Assembly: GCF_004343075.1 (NCBI RefSeq)
Contig: NZ_SLXP01000001.1
Span: 302,474 to 366,473, forward strand
DNA length: 64,000 bases
Reading direction: 5' to 3'
Source of the DNA: Rhodovulum marinum
Lineage (GTDB): Bacteria; Pseudomonadota; Alphaproteobacteria; Rhodobacterales; Rhodobacteraceae
Shown here in pieces: positions 26,834-34,950 of this stretch (its first letter is position 1; each line of letters begins with the position of its first letter). The translations under genes were made by a program, and so were the position numbers. Below the pieces are notes generated by a model. It was not told the origin of the DNA and made no database searches. It saw only the letters and a program-made list of their open reading frames with translations.

Positions 26834-27751
26834 TTGTCCGTGATGCTCTTGATCGAGCAGGCCCTGAACGGCCTGCAATACGGCGTCATGCTGTTCCTGA
26901 TGGCCGCCGGTCTGACGCTGGTCTTCGGGGTGATGGGACTGATCAACCTCGCGCATGGATCGCTGTTCATGGTGGGCGCCTTTGCCTGCGCCGCGGTCGC
27001 CGGGGCGACGGGCAGTTTCTGGCTGGGACTGGCCGCCAGCCTGGCGGCGGCGGCCGCCGCGGGGGCGCTGGTCGAACTGACCGTGATCCGGCGGCTTTAC
27101 GCGCGCGACCACCTGGACCAGGTGCTGGCGACCTTCGCGCTGATCCTGGTGTTTTCCGAAGGCACGCGCTGGCTGTTCGGGTCGTTCCCGCTGTATCTGG
27201 ACATTCCCGACGCGCTGGCGGGACCCGTCACCCTGCCCGGCGGCATCGACTATCCGCTGTATCGGCTGGTGCTGATCGGGATCGGGCTGGCCATCGCGGG
27301 GGCGCTGTTCTGGCTGATCGGGCGCACGCGGCTGGGTATCCGCATCCGCGCCGGAGAGGCCGACCGCGAGATGATCGCGGCGCTGGGCGTCGATATATCA
27401 AAGCTTTACACCATCGTTTTCGCCCTTGGCGCGGCGTTGGCGGGGCTGGCGGGCGCGCTGGTGGGCGCGCTGCAATCGGTGCAGGTGGGGATGGGCGAAC
27501 CCGTGCTGATCCTGGCCTTCGTGGTGATCGTGATCGGCGGCATCGGGTCGATCAAGGGGGCCTTGGTGGGCGCGATCCTGGTCGGGCTGACCGACACGCT
27601 GGGCCGGTTCCTGCTGCCGATCCTGTTTTCCACCTTCATGGAAACCTCGGCCGCGACCTCGGTCGGGGCGGCGCTGGCCTCGATGCTGATCTACATCCTG
27701 ATGGCCGGCGTGCTGGTGGTGCGCCCCGGCGGCCTGTACGGGCGGGCCTGA
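26834..27751 (+). CDS. livH: LivH-type ABC permease
   Basis: Inner-membrane permease (305 aa, about eight membrane segments) of the HAAT family. LQYGVMLFLMAAGLTLVFGVMGLINLAHGS is the typical N-terminal pattern of the family (first part LQYGVMLFLMAAGLT). The ATPase-contact loop is RAGEADREMIAALGVD. It reads from TTG at 26834, with ATG at 26843 as an alternative. It is 49 bp after the binding protein and 1 nt before livM. Confidence 0.9.
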   Translation: MSVMLLIEQALNGLQYGVMLFLMAAGLTLVFGVMGLINLAHGSLFMVGAFACAAVAGATGSFWLGLAASLAAAAAAGALVELTVIRRLYARDHLDQVLATFALILVFSEGTRWLFGSFPLYLDIPDALAGPVTLPGGIDYPLYRLVLIGIGLAIAGALFWLIGRTRLGIRIRAGEADREMIAALGVDISKLYTIVFALGAALAGLAGALVGALQSVQVGMGEPVLILAFVVIVIGGIGSIKGALVGAILVGLTDTLGRFLLPILFSTFMETSAATSVGAALASMLIYILMAGVLVVRPGGLYGRA

Positions 27752-27752
27752 G

Positions 27753-28736
27753 ATGGGGCGCGAGGGGGTTCTGAACTGGGTCGTCGCGCTGGCGCTGCTG
27801 GCGGTGCCGCTGGCGGCCCATGCGCTGGACGAGCCGTTCATCGTGACGCTGGCGACCAAGGTTGCGATCCTGGCGCTGGCGGGCGTGGGGCTGAACATCG
27901 CGCTGGGGCTGGGGGGCATGGTCTCGCTGGGGCACGCGGCGTTTTTCGGGATCGGCGGCTATGCGATGGCGGTGCTGGCCGCCCCGGTGCAGGCCTATGA
28001 GCCGCTGATGACCTGGCCCGTCGAGTTGCCGGGGACGAAATCCATGCCGGTGATCTGGCTGGCGGCGACGCTGGCGGGGGGGCTGGCGGCGCTGGCCATC
28101 GGGGCGCTGAGTTTGCGGACCAGCGGCGTCTATTTCATCATGATCACGCTCGCCTTCGGGCAGATGCTGTATTATTTCGCCATCTCCTGGCCCGCCTATG
28201 GCGGCGAGGACGGCATTTCCATCTATGTGCGCAACGGCTTTCCCGGCCTGAACACGCTGGACCCGATCCAGTTCTGCGCGCTGGCCTATGGCGTGCTGAT
28301 GGCCGCTCTGCTGTTTTCGCGCATGCTCGCCCGCTCGTGCTTCGGCCTTGCCCTGTCGGGGGCACGGCAGAACCCGGCCCGAAGTGCGGCGCTGGGCATC
28401 CGGCCCTATTCGGTGAAACTGACCGCCTTCGTGATCTCGGGCGCGATCACCGGGCTGGCAGGGGCGCTGTTTGCCGATCTCAACCGTTTCGTCAGCCCCG
28501 CGATGCTGAGTTGGCAGACCTCGGGCGAAATCATGGTTTTCGTGATCCTGGGCGGCGTGGCGCGGCTGTTCGGGCCGGTCGCGGGGGCGGCGCTTTTTAT
28601 CCTTCTCGAACATCTGTTGGGCGGCGTCAGCGACTACTGGAAGCTTTTCCTTGGCCTTGCGCTTCTGGGAATTGTCCTTTTCGCACGTGGGGGCCTGATC
28701 GGCACGCTGGCGGGCCGCGAGGTCGCCCATGACTGA
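27753..28736 (+). CDS. livM: LivM-type ABC permease
   Basis: Second inner-membrane permease (327 aa). GVGLNIALGLGGMVSLGHAA and the coupling loop GARQNPARSAALGI are the LivM hallmarks; about eight to ten hydrophobic segments. The ATG follows the livH stop by 1 nt and the gene end overlaps livG by 8 bp. It forms the heterodimeric channel with livH. Confidence 0.9.
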   Translation: MGREGVLNWVVALALLAVPLAAHALDEPFIVTLATKVAILALAGVGLNIALGLGGMVSLGHAAFFGIGGYAMAVLAAPVQAYEPLMTWPVELPGTKSMPVIWLAATLAGGLAALAIGALSLRTSGVYFIMITLAFGQMLYYFAISWPAYGGEDGISIYVRNGFPGLNTLDPIQFCALAYGVLMAALLFSRMLARSCFGLALSGARQNPARSAALGIRPYSVKLTAFVISGAITGLAGALFADLNRFVSPAMLSWQTSGEIMVFVILGGVARLFGPVAGAALFILLEHLLGGVSDYWKLFLGLALLGIVLFARGGLIGTLAGREVAHD

Positions 28737-29484
28737 GCCGGTGCTGGATGTTCGAAACCTGCAATTGTCCTTCGGCGCGCTGAAGGCCACGGATGGCGTT
28801 TCGCTGACCCTGCGCCCCGGCGAGATCCACGCGCTGATCGGGCCGAACGGGGCGGGGAAATCGACGCTGATCGGGCTGATCGCGGGCACGCTGACGCCCG
28901 ATGCGGGGCAGGTCTTCCTGTCGGGGCGCGACGTGACGGGCACGGATGTAGTCGCCCGTGCCCGCGCCGGGCTGGCCCGCAGCTTTCAGGTGTCGGCGGT
29001 CGCGGGCGAGCTGACGGTGCTGCAGAACGTGGTCCTCGCGGTGCAGGGCGCGCGGGGGCAAAGCTTTCGCTTTTTCCGCCCGGCGCTGGGCCAGGCCGAC
29101 CTTTGCGAGGCGGCCGAGGCGCATATCGCCCGCGTCGGCCTGTCGGACCGGCGCGCGGTGCAAGCGGGCGACCTGGCCCATGGCGAGCGGCGGCGGCTGG
29201 AACTGGCGATGGCGCTGGCGCTGTGCCCCCGCGCCTTTGTCCTGGACGAACCGATGGCGGGGATGGGCCCGGACGGCGCGCGCGAGATGACCGCCCTTCT
29301 GGACGATCTGCGCCACGAGGCGCCGATCCTGCTGGTGGAACATGACATGGACGCCGTGTTCGCGCTGGCCGACCGGGTCAGCGTGCTGGTCTCGGGCCGG
29401 GTGATCGCGTCCGGCACGGTGGCCGAGATCCGCGCCGACGCCGAGGTTCAGCGCGCCTACCTGGGCGAGGAAATGCTGGAATGA
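28729..29484 (+). CDS. livG: LivG-type ABC ATPase
   Basis: Cytosolic ATPase (251 aa). Walker A GPNGAGKST, signature LAHGERRRLELA (the AHGE form typical of LivG), Walker B AFVLDEPMAGM, and switch His in VEHDMD. Overlaps livM by 8 bp and livF by 4 bp, so the operon is translationally coupled. Confidence 0.93.
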   Translation: MTEPVLDVRNLQLSFGALKATDGVSLTLRPGEIHALIGPNGAGKSTLIGLIAGTLTPDAGQVFLSGRDVTGTDVVARARAGLARSFQVSAVAGELTVLQNVVLAVQGARGQSFRFFRPALGQADLCEAAEAHIARVGLSDRRAVQAGDLAHGERRRLELAMALALCPRAFVLDEPMAGMGPDGAREMTALLDDLRHEAPILLVEHDMDAVFALADRVSVLVSGRVIASGTVAEIRADAEVQRAYLGEEMLE

Positions 29485-30173
29485 CGCCGCTGTTGGAAAT
29501 GCGCGGCGTCACCGCCTTTTACGGCCATTCGCAGGCGCTGTTCGGTGTCGATCTGGACATGGCCGAGGGCGAGGTCGTGGCGCTGATGGGCCGGAACGGG
29601 ATGGGCAAGACCACCACCATTCGCGCGCTGACCCGGCTGATCCCGCATCGCGCGGGCGCCATCCGCTTTGCCGGCCAAACGCTGGACGGAATGCCCGCCC
29701 ACCGTGCCGCGCGGCTGGGCCTGGGCCTGGTGCCCGAGGGACGGCGTGCCTTTCGCGGCCTGACCGTGACGGAAAACCTGATCGCCGCCGCCCGCCCCGG
29801 GGCGTGGGACCTGGCCCGCGTGCATGCGCTGTTCCCGCGGCTGGCCGAACGCGCCGGGCAGGATGCAGGCTCGCTTTCGGGGGGGGAACAGCAGATGCTG
29901 GTGATCGGGCGGGCGCTGATGACCAACCCGCGGCTGTTGATCCTGGACGAGGCGACCGAGGGGCTGGCGCCCTTGATCCGGGGCGAAATCTGGGACGCGA
30001 TCCGCGCGCTGAAATCCGAAACCGGGCTGTCGATCCTGGTGGTGGACAAGTCGCTGAAGGAACTGGCCCGCGTGGCCGACCGGGCGGTGATCCTGGAAAA
30101 GGGCCGCACCGCCTGGGCGGGGCCGATGGCCGACATGACCCAAGACCTGGCCGACCGTTACCTGGGCGTCTGA
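29481..30173 (+). CDS. livF: LivF-type ABC ATPase
   Basis: Second ATPase of the importer (230 aa). Walker A GRNGMGKTT, signature LSGGEQQMLVIGRAL, Walker B LLILDEATEGL. The usual switch His region reads VVDKSLKELARV, with Lys where LivF proteins often have His or Lys. Starts at an ATGA overlap with livG. A GC-rich hairpin follows 10 bp after the stop. Confidence 0.93.
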   Translation: MTPLLEMRGVTAFYGHSQALFGVDLDMAEGEVVALMGRNGMGKTTTIRALTRLIPHRAGAIRFAGQTLDGMPAHRAARLGLGLVPEGRRAFRGLTVTENLIAAARPGAWDLARVHALFPRLAERAGQDAGSLSGGEQQMLVIGRALMTNPRLLILDEATEGLAPLIRGEIWDAIRALKSETGLSILVVDKSLKELARVADRAVILEKGRTAWAGPMADMTQDLADRYLGV

Positions 30174-30182
30174 CGCGAAAAA

Positions 30183-30210
30183 GGCCCGCGCGCGTCACCG
30201 CGCACGGGCC
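30183..30210. terminator. GC-rich hairpin between convergent livF and cydX
   Basis: GGCCCGCGCGCG (30183-30194) faces CGCGCACGGGCC (30199-30210) with one mismatch and a four-base loop. A short A-run precedes it, so on the minus strand a T-run follows the stem. It could therefore stop cyd transcription as well as livF. Confidence 0.6.
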
Positions 30211-30256
30211 AGAAACGCGGGCGGGGACCACGGATGCCCCGCCCGGTCGAACCGGT

Positions 30257-30379
30257 TCAGCGCTTGGGCGTGCCGCCCTCTTCCAGCGCCGCGTCCTCGT
30301 GCAGCTCAAGCCACATCGCGTTCACCACCGCAAAGAGCGCGGCGAGCGGAAGGCCCAGCATCCAGGCGAAATACCACAT
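30257..30379 (-). CDS. cydX: Cytochrome bd oxidase small subunit CydX
   Basis: 40-aa single-span membrane peptide, starting MWYFAWMLGLPLAALFAVVN and ending EEGGTPKR. The MWYFxWxLG start is the CydX/YbgT hallmark; the peptide binds CydA and stabilises the haems. The ATG at 30379 has an AAAGGAG site, and the gene lies 15 bp after cydB on the same strand. It is too short for most gene finders. Confidence 0.93.
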   Translation of the reverse strand: MWYFAWMLGLPLAALFAVVNAMWLELHEDAALEEGGTPKR

Positions 30380-30394
30380 CTTTCGGCTCCTTTC

Positions 30395-31546
30395 TCAGTA
30401 GACCGAGTCGCTGTTTTCCAGCACGTCGTCGGCGGTCACTTTGCCCCACAGCACCTTGTAGACCCAGGCGGTGTAGGCCAGGATCAGCGGCACGAAGATC
30501 ACCGCCGAGACCAGCATCACGAACAGCGTCAGGTGCGAGGACGAGCTGTCCCAGACCGTCAGCGACGAGTTCGGGTCGATGCTGGAGGGCAGGATGAACG
30601 GGAACATCGTCAACCCCACGGTCGAGATGATGCCGGTGATCGACAGTTTCGACGCGATCATCGTCCAGCCCTCCTTGCGCGCGGTGAAGCCCAGCCAGGC
30701 CAGCGCGGCCCCGGCAAAGCCCAGCGCGGGCGCGATGACGATCCAGGGCCGTGCGGCATAAGCCGCCATCCACGACCCGCCCTTCTCGACCTCGCTCATC
30801 AGCGGGTTCGAGGGGCCATCGGTCGCGACCTCGCCCACGAAGGCATAGCCGTCGATCCCGGCGGCCAGCCACAGACCGGCCAGCGCGAAGGTCGCCATCG
30901 TGGCCAGCGCCGCCCAGCCGCCGAAGGTGCGGGCGCGGTCGGCGACCAGCCCCTCGGTCTTGAGCACCAGCCACGCCGCCCCGTGCATCACCAGCATCGA
31001 CAGCGACACGATCCCGGCCAGCAGCGCATAGGGGTTCAGCAGCCCGAAGAACGATCCCTCGTACATCGGCATCAGGTCTTCGGTCAGGTAGAACGGCACG
31101 CCCTGCAGCACGTTGCCGACCGCCACGCCGAAGACCAGCGCGGGGACGAACCCGCCGATGAACAGCGCCCAGTCCCAGGCCGTGCGCCAGGTTTCGCTGT
31201 CCCGCTTGGAGCGGTACTTGAACCCCACCGGCCGCAGGATCAGCGCGGCGAGGATCAGGAACATCGCAAGGTAGAACCCCGAGAAGCTGACCGCGTAAAG
31301 CGGCGGCCAGGCGGCGAAGATCGCGCCGCCGCCCAGGATGAACCACACCTGGTTGCCTTCCCACACGGGACCCACCGTGTTGATCGCCACGCGCCGTTCC
31401 ACGTCGGTCTTGGCGACGAAGGGCAAGAGCGCCCCCACCCCAAGGTCGAACCCGTCGGTCAGCGCGAACCCGATCAGCAGCACGCCCAGCAGCAGCCACC
31501 AGATCACCCGCAGGATTTCGAAATCCATGAGTTCATGAAGGATCAT
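30395..31546 (-). CDS. cydB: Cytochrome bd ubiquinol oxidase subunit II
   Basis: Inner-membrane subunit (383 aa, eight to nine spans). FEILRVIWWLLLGVLLIGFA, DGFDLGVGALLPF, GNQVWFILGGGAIFAAWP and SSSSHLTLFVM follow E. coli CydB closely. The ATG at 31546 has a GGCGGAG site 8 nt upstream. A GTG at 31555 overlapping the cydA stop, and an ATG at 31528 aligned with E. coli, are alternatives. It sits between cydA and cydX. Confidence 0.95.
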   Translation of the reverse strand: MILHELMDFEILRVIWWLLLGVLLIGFALTDGFDLGVGALLPFVAKTDVERRVAINTVGPVWEGNQVWFILGGGAIFAAWPPLYAVSFSGFYLAMFLILAALILRPVGFKYRSKRDSETWRTAWDWALFIGGFVPALVFGVAVGNVLQGVPFYLTEDLMPMYEGSFFGLLNPYALLAGIVSLSMLVMHGAAWLVLKTEGLVADRARTFGGWAALATMATFALAGLWLAAGIDGYAFVGEVATDGPSNPLMSEVEKGGSWMAAYAARPWIVIAPALGFAGAALAWLGFTARKEGWTMIASKLSITGIISTVGLTMFPFILPSSIDPNSSLTVWDSSSSHLTLFVMLVSAVIFVPLILAYTAWVYKVLWGKVTADDVLENSDSVY

Positions 31547-31551
31547 AGCGT

Positions 31552-33153
31552 TCACTCCGCCGGTTGTTGCGCAACGCCGCGGCCCGACAGGCGGTCTTCA
31601 TGCCGCCGGTTCCAGGCATCGGTCTCGGGCACGTCCATGAACGGCCCCTTGCGGATGTATTTCAGCATCAGCCCCATCTCGATCACGAACAGCGTCGAGT
31701 AGAAGGCAACGAAGCCCGCCAGCGTCAGCGCGACCTGCGTCACGCTCAGGTTGCTGACCGACAGCGCGGTGGGCAGCACGCCGTCCACCGTCCAGGGCTG
31801 GCGGCCGAACTCGGCCACGAACCAGCCCATCTCGGCGGCGATCCAGGGCGTCGGGATGGCGGCGACCGCCAGCCACAGCGACCAGCGCGGGAACCGCATC
31901 CCGTAGAAGTTGGCCCGGATGAAGAAGAACACCATCACCGCGATGAAGGCAAAGCCCAGCCCCACCATGATGCGGAACGCCCAGAACAGTTGCGGCACAC
32001 CCGGGACGGTGTCCTCGGCGGCCATGGCGATCTGTTCGTCCGTCGCGGTGCGCGGATCCTCGACATAGCGTTTCAGCAGGAAGGCAAAGCCCAGGTCGGC
32101 GCTGTGCTCCTCGAACCGGGCGACCATCTCGGGGGTGGCCTCGCCCTTGGCCGCGCGGATGTCCATCAGCGCGTCATAGGCGATCAGGCCGTCGCGGATG
32201 CGTTCCTCGGATTCGATGACCAGGTCATTGATCCCCGGCATCTCCTCGGTCAGCGACCGGGTGCCCAGAAGGCCCATCACGACCGGCACCTGGACCGCGA
32301 ATTTCGTCTCGCGCGCTTCCATGTCGGGCACGCCGACCAGGTTGAAATGCGCGGGCGCCTCTTCGGTTTCCCACATGCCCTCGATCGCGGCCAGCTTCAT
32401 CTTCTGGGTATGCGTGGCCGAATAGCCGGACTCGTCGCCCAGGATCACCACCGACAGCGACGCGGCCAGGCCGAAACTTGCCGCCACCGCGATGGACCGT
32501 TTCGCCAGCGCCTCGTGCCGGCCCTTCAGCAGGTACCAGGCCGACACGCCGAGGACGAAGACCGACGCGGTCACGTAGCCCGCCGACACCGTGTGCACGA
32601 ACTTGGCCTGGGCGACGTGGTTGAACATCACGTCGAAGAACGACGTCATCTCCATCCGCATCGACAGCGGGTTGAATTCCGCGCCCACCGGGTTCTGCAT
32701 CCAGCCGTTCGCGATCAGGATCCAAAGGGCCGAGAAGTTCGACCCGATCGCCACCAGCCAGGTGACGACCGCGTGGGCGACCTTCGACATCTTGTCCCAG
32801 CCAAAGAACATCAGCCCCACGAATGTCGCCTCGAGGAAGAAGGCCATAAGCCCCTCGATGGCCAGCGGCGCGCCGAAGATGTCGCCGACATAGTGGCTGT
32901 AATAGCTCCAGTTCATGCCGAACTGGAATTCCATGGTGATGCCGGTGGCCACCCCAAGGACGAAGTTGATTCCGAACAGCGTGGCCCAGAATTTGGTCAT
33001 TTGCCGCCACACCGGGCGGTTGGTCATCACATAGACCGTCTCCATGATCGCGACGATGATCGAAAGACCAAGCGTCAGCGGCACGAAGAGGAAGTGATAC
33101 ATCGCTGTCATGGCGAACTGGAGCCGGGACAGCTCGACAATGTCGAGTTCCAT
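31552..33153 (-). CDS. cydA: Cytochrome bd ubiquinol oxidase subunit I
   Basis: Quinol-oxidising, haem-bearing subunit (533 aa). TAMYHFLFVPLTLG holds the haem b595/d ligand His near residue 19; GRQPWTVDGVLPTA and the long periplasmic Q-loop (about residues 240-330) are of the E. coli long type. High-affinity oxidase for low oxygen, also resistant to NO and sulfide in known examples. The ATG at 33153 follows AAAGGAGG; a longer open frame upstream is not conserved. An FNR-type site and matching -10 lie upstream, so cydABX can be transcribed separately from cydDC. Confidence 0.96.
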   Translation of the reverse strand: MELDIVELSRLQFAMTAMYHFLFVPLTLGLSIIVAIMETVYVMTNRPVWRQMTKFWATLFGINFVLGVATGITMEFQFGMNWSYYSHYVGDIFGAPLAIEGLMAFFLEATFVGLMFFGWDKMSKVAHAVVTWLVAIGSNFSALWILIANGWMQNPVGAEFNPLSMRMEMTSFFDVMFNHVAQAKFVHTVSAGYVTASVFVLGVSAWYLLKGRHEALAKRSIAVAASFGLAASLSVVILGDESGYSATHTQKMKLAAIEGMWETEEAPAHFNLVGVPDMEARETKFAVQVPVVMGLLGTRSLTEEMPGINDLVIESEERIRDGLIAYDALMDIRAAKGEATPEMVARFEEHSADLGFAFLLKRYVEDPRTATDEQIAMAAEDTVPGVPQLFWAFRIMVGLGFAFIAVMVFFFIRANFYGMRFPRWSLWLAVAAIPTPWIAAEMGWFVAEFGRQPWTVDGVLPTALSVSNLSVTQVALTLAGFVAFYSTLFVIEMGLMLKYIRKGPFMDVPETDAWNRRHEDRLSGRGVAQQPAE

Positions 33154-33223
33154 TTTGGCGGGCCTCCTTTGGCCGTTACCCGTACGAATCCCAAAAATGC
33201 ACGACCTGCGCATCTTTAGATTC

Positions 33224-33265
33224 GTTCTAGGTATACCTTTGTGTGCGGACCTTGACCTATATCAA
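33224..33265 (-). promoter_or_regulatory. FNR/FnrL-type site and -10 of the cydA promoter
   Basis: TTGAC CTAT ATCAA at 33252-33265 matches the FNR-family consensus (TTGAY N4 RTCAA). Placing its centre at -41.5 puts -12 to -7 exactly on 33224-33229, which reads TAGAAC on the minus strand. That is the geometry of a class II FNR-activated promoter directed at cydA. Confidence 0.7.
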
Positions 33266-33288
33266 TATCCGATGCCGGAGATGCATCT

Positions 33289-34950
33289 TCAGGTCATGCG
33301 AATCAGGCGGTCCGCCCAGTCGCGTTCCGCCTTGCGGTGCGACGCGGTCAGGATCGTGGCGCGCGGCAGGATTTCGCGGATTCCGCCCAGAACGCGGATC
33401 GCCGTGGGCCGGTCCAGCCCCTCGGTCGGTTCGTCCAGCAGCACAAGGCGCGGTTTGCGCAACAGCGCGCGGGCCAGCGCCAGCCGCCGCTGTTCGCCGC
33501 CCGACAGCCCCGCGCCGTTTTCCGACAACGGCGCATGCAGCCCGCCGCGCCCCGCCACCGTGCTGGACAGCGCCACCGCCTCCAGCACCTCCAGCGCCTC
33601 GCGTTCGTCCAGGCCCGGGCGTGCCAGCGCCAGCATGTCGTAAAAGCTTTGGCCCAGCAGCATGCTGCGCTGGGGCAGATAGGTCATCTCGGCCCGAAGC
33701 TGGCTTTCGGACAGGTCGGACACCGGGCGGCCGGCGATGTGGATCTCGCCCCGGTCGGGCGCGATCAGCCCCGCGGCCAGCGCCAGCACGGTGCTTTTGC
33801 CCCGGCCCGACGCGCCGACCAGCGCCACGCTTTCGCCCGGTGCCACGCTCAGGCCGAAATCGGCGATCACCGGGCGTTCGGCCCCGGGGTGACGATAGCT
33901 GATCGCGGTCATCTCCAGCGCCGCGGCGGCCTCGTCCGGCGCGGGGGCGGCGGGCGCCGCCGGCACCGGCGCGGCGCCGTTCTCGGGCATCAGCCGGCGC
34001 ACCCGGCGCGCGGCGTCCAGCATCCGGCCCAGGTCGGCCAGCCCCCGGCGCAGCGGCTGCACCGTCTCGGCCAGCGCCAGCGCGGCGAAAAAGCCCAGCG
34101 CCGCCTGCGCGGGGCCGATGGCGCCCCGCTCGACCAGCGCACCGCCCAGCCACAGCGCCACGCCGGCCGAAAACGTGGTGGTCAGCGCCAGCAGCAGGCC
34201 CGCCCGCCGCTCCAGCCGGTCGACCGCGTCCAGGTTCTCACGCAGGCGCGCCTCGGCGGCGCCCACCGCCCCGGTCTGGTCGGGCAGGCGGCCATAGACC
34301 ACCAGATCGTCGCGCGCCCGCAGCAGATCGATCAGCCGGATACGGAAGGCCTGCAACGCCTTTTCCGACCTGCGCGAGGGGGCCAGCGCATGCCGCCCCG
34401 TCCAGATCAGCACCAGCCCCGTGCCCAGCGCGAAGCTCATCACGATCCAGGCCGCCAGCACCAGGTCGGTCAGCCACCACAGCATCAGGAAACTGCCCAG
34501 GTAGACCACCGCCGCCGACACCGCCGGGATGAACAGTCGCAGCGCGATGCCGTCCAGCGCGTCGACATCGGCGACCAGCCGGTTCATCGTCTCGGCGCCG
34601 CGCAGTTGCGACAGCCGCCGGAACGGCAGGTCCAGCACCCCGCGCAGCAGGCCCACGCGGATGTCGGTCAGGCTTTTCAGCGTGGCGTCATGGGTCAGGA
34701 GCCGCTCGCCATAGCGCGCCGCGGTCCGGCCCAGCGCCAGGAACCGCACCGCCGCCGAGGGCTGGAACACGTTGAAGGCAATGCCGATCCCCGCAAGCCC
34801 CGCCGCGCCCGCCGCGGTGATGAACCACCCCGACAGGCCCAGAAGCGCGACACCCATGGCCACCACCGCCACCGCCAGCGCCGTGCCCCGGATCAGCGAG
34901 GCGCGCTGCGCCCGCCAGATCAGCCGCAGGATATGCAGGATGTTGTTCAT
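33289..34950 (-). CDS. cydC: Thiol/haem ABC exporter subunit CydC
   Basis: Half of the heterodimeric CydDC exporter (553 aa), which moves cysteine/glutathione to the periplasm and is needed for cytochrome bd assembly. Six N-terminal membrane spans (about 15-300), then an ATPase domain with Walker A GASGRGKST, signature LSGGEQRRL and Walker B LVLLDEPTEGL. Overlaps cydD by 4 bp. The 135-bp gap to cydA carries the FNR-type promoter. Confidence 0.93.
   Translation of the reverse strand: MNNILHILRLIWRAQRASLIRGTALAVAVVAMGVALLGLSGWFITAAGAAGLAGIGIAFNVFQPSAAVRFLALGRTAARYGERLLTHDATLKSLTDIRVGLLRGVLDLPFRRLSQLRGAETMNRLVADVDALDGIALRLFIPAVSAAVVYLGSFLMLWWLTDLVLAAWIVMSFALGTGLVLIWTGRHALAPSRRSEKALQAFRIRLIDLLRARDDLVVYGRLPDQTGAVGAAEARLRENLDAVDRLERRAGLLLALTTTFSAGVALWLGGALVERGAIGPAQAALGFFAALALAETVQPLRRGLADLGRMLDAARRVRRLMPENGAAPVPAAPAAPAPDEAAAALEMTAISYRHPGAERPVIADFGLSVAPGESVALVGASGRGKSTVLALAAGLIAPDRGEIHIAGRPVSDLSESQLRAEMTYLPQRSMLLGQSFYDMLALARPGLDEREALEVLEAVALSSTVAGRGGLHAPLSENGAGLSGGEQRRLALARALLRKPRLVLLDEPTEGLDRPTAIRVLGGIREILPRATILTASHRKAERDWADRLIRMT

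Noticed and set aside
31564-33219. Plus-strand open frame opposite cydA
   Set aside because: cydA is unmistakable on the other strand; the plus frame is His/Arg-rich with no family features.
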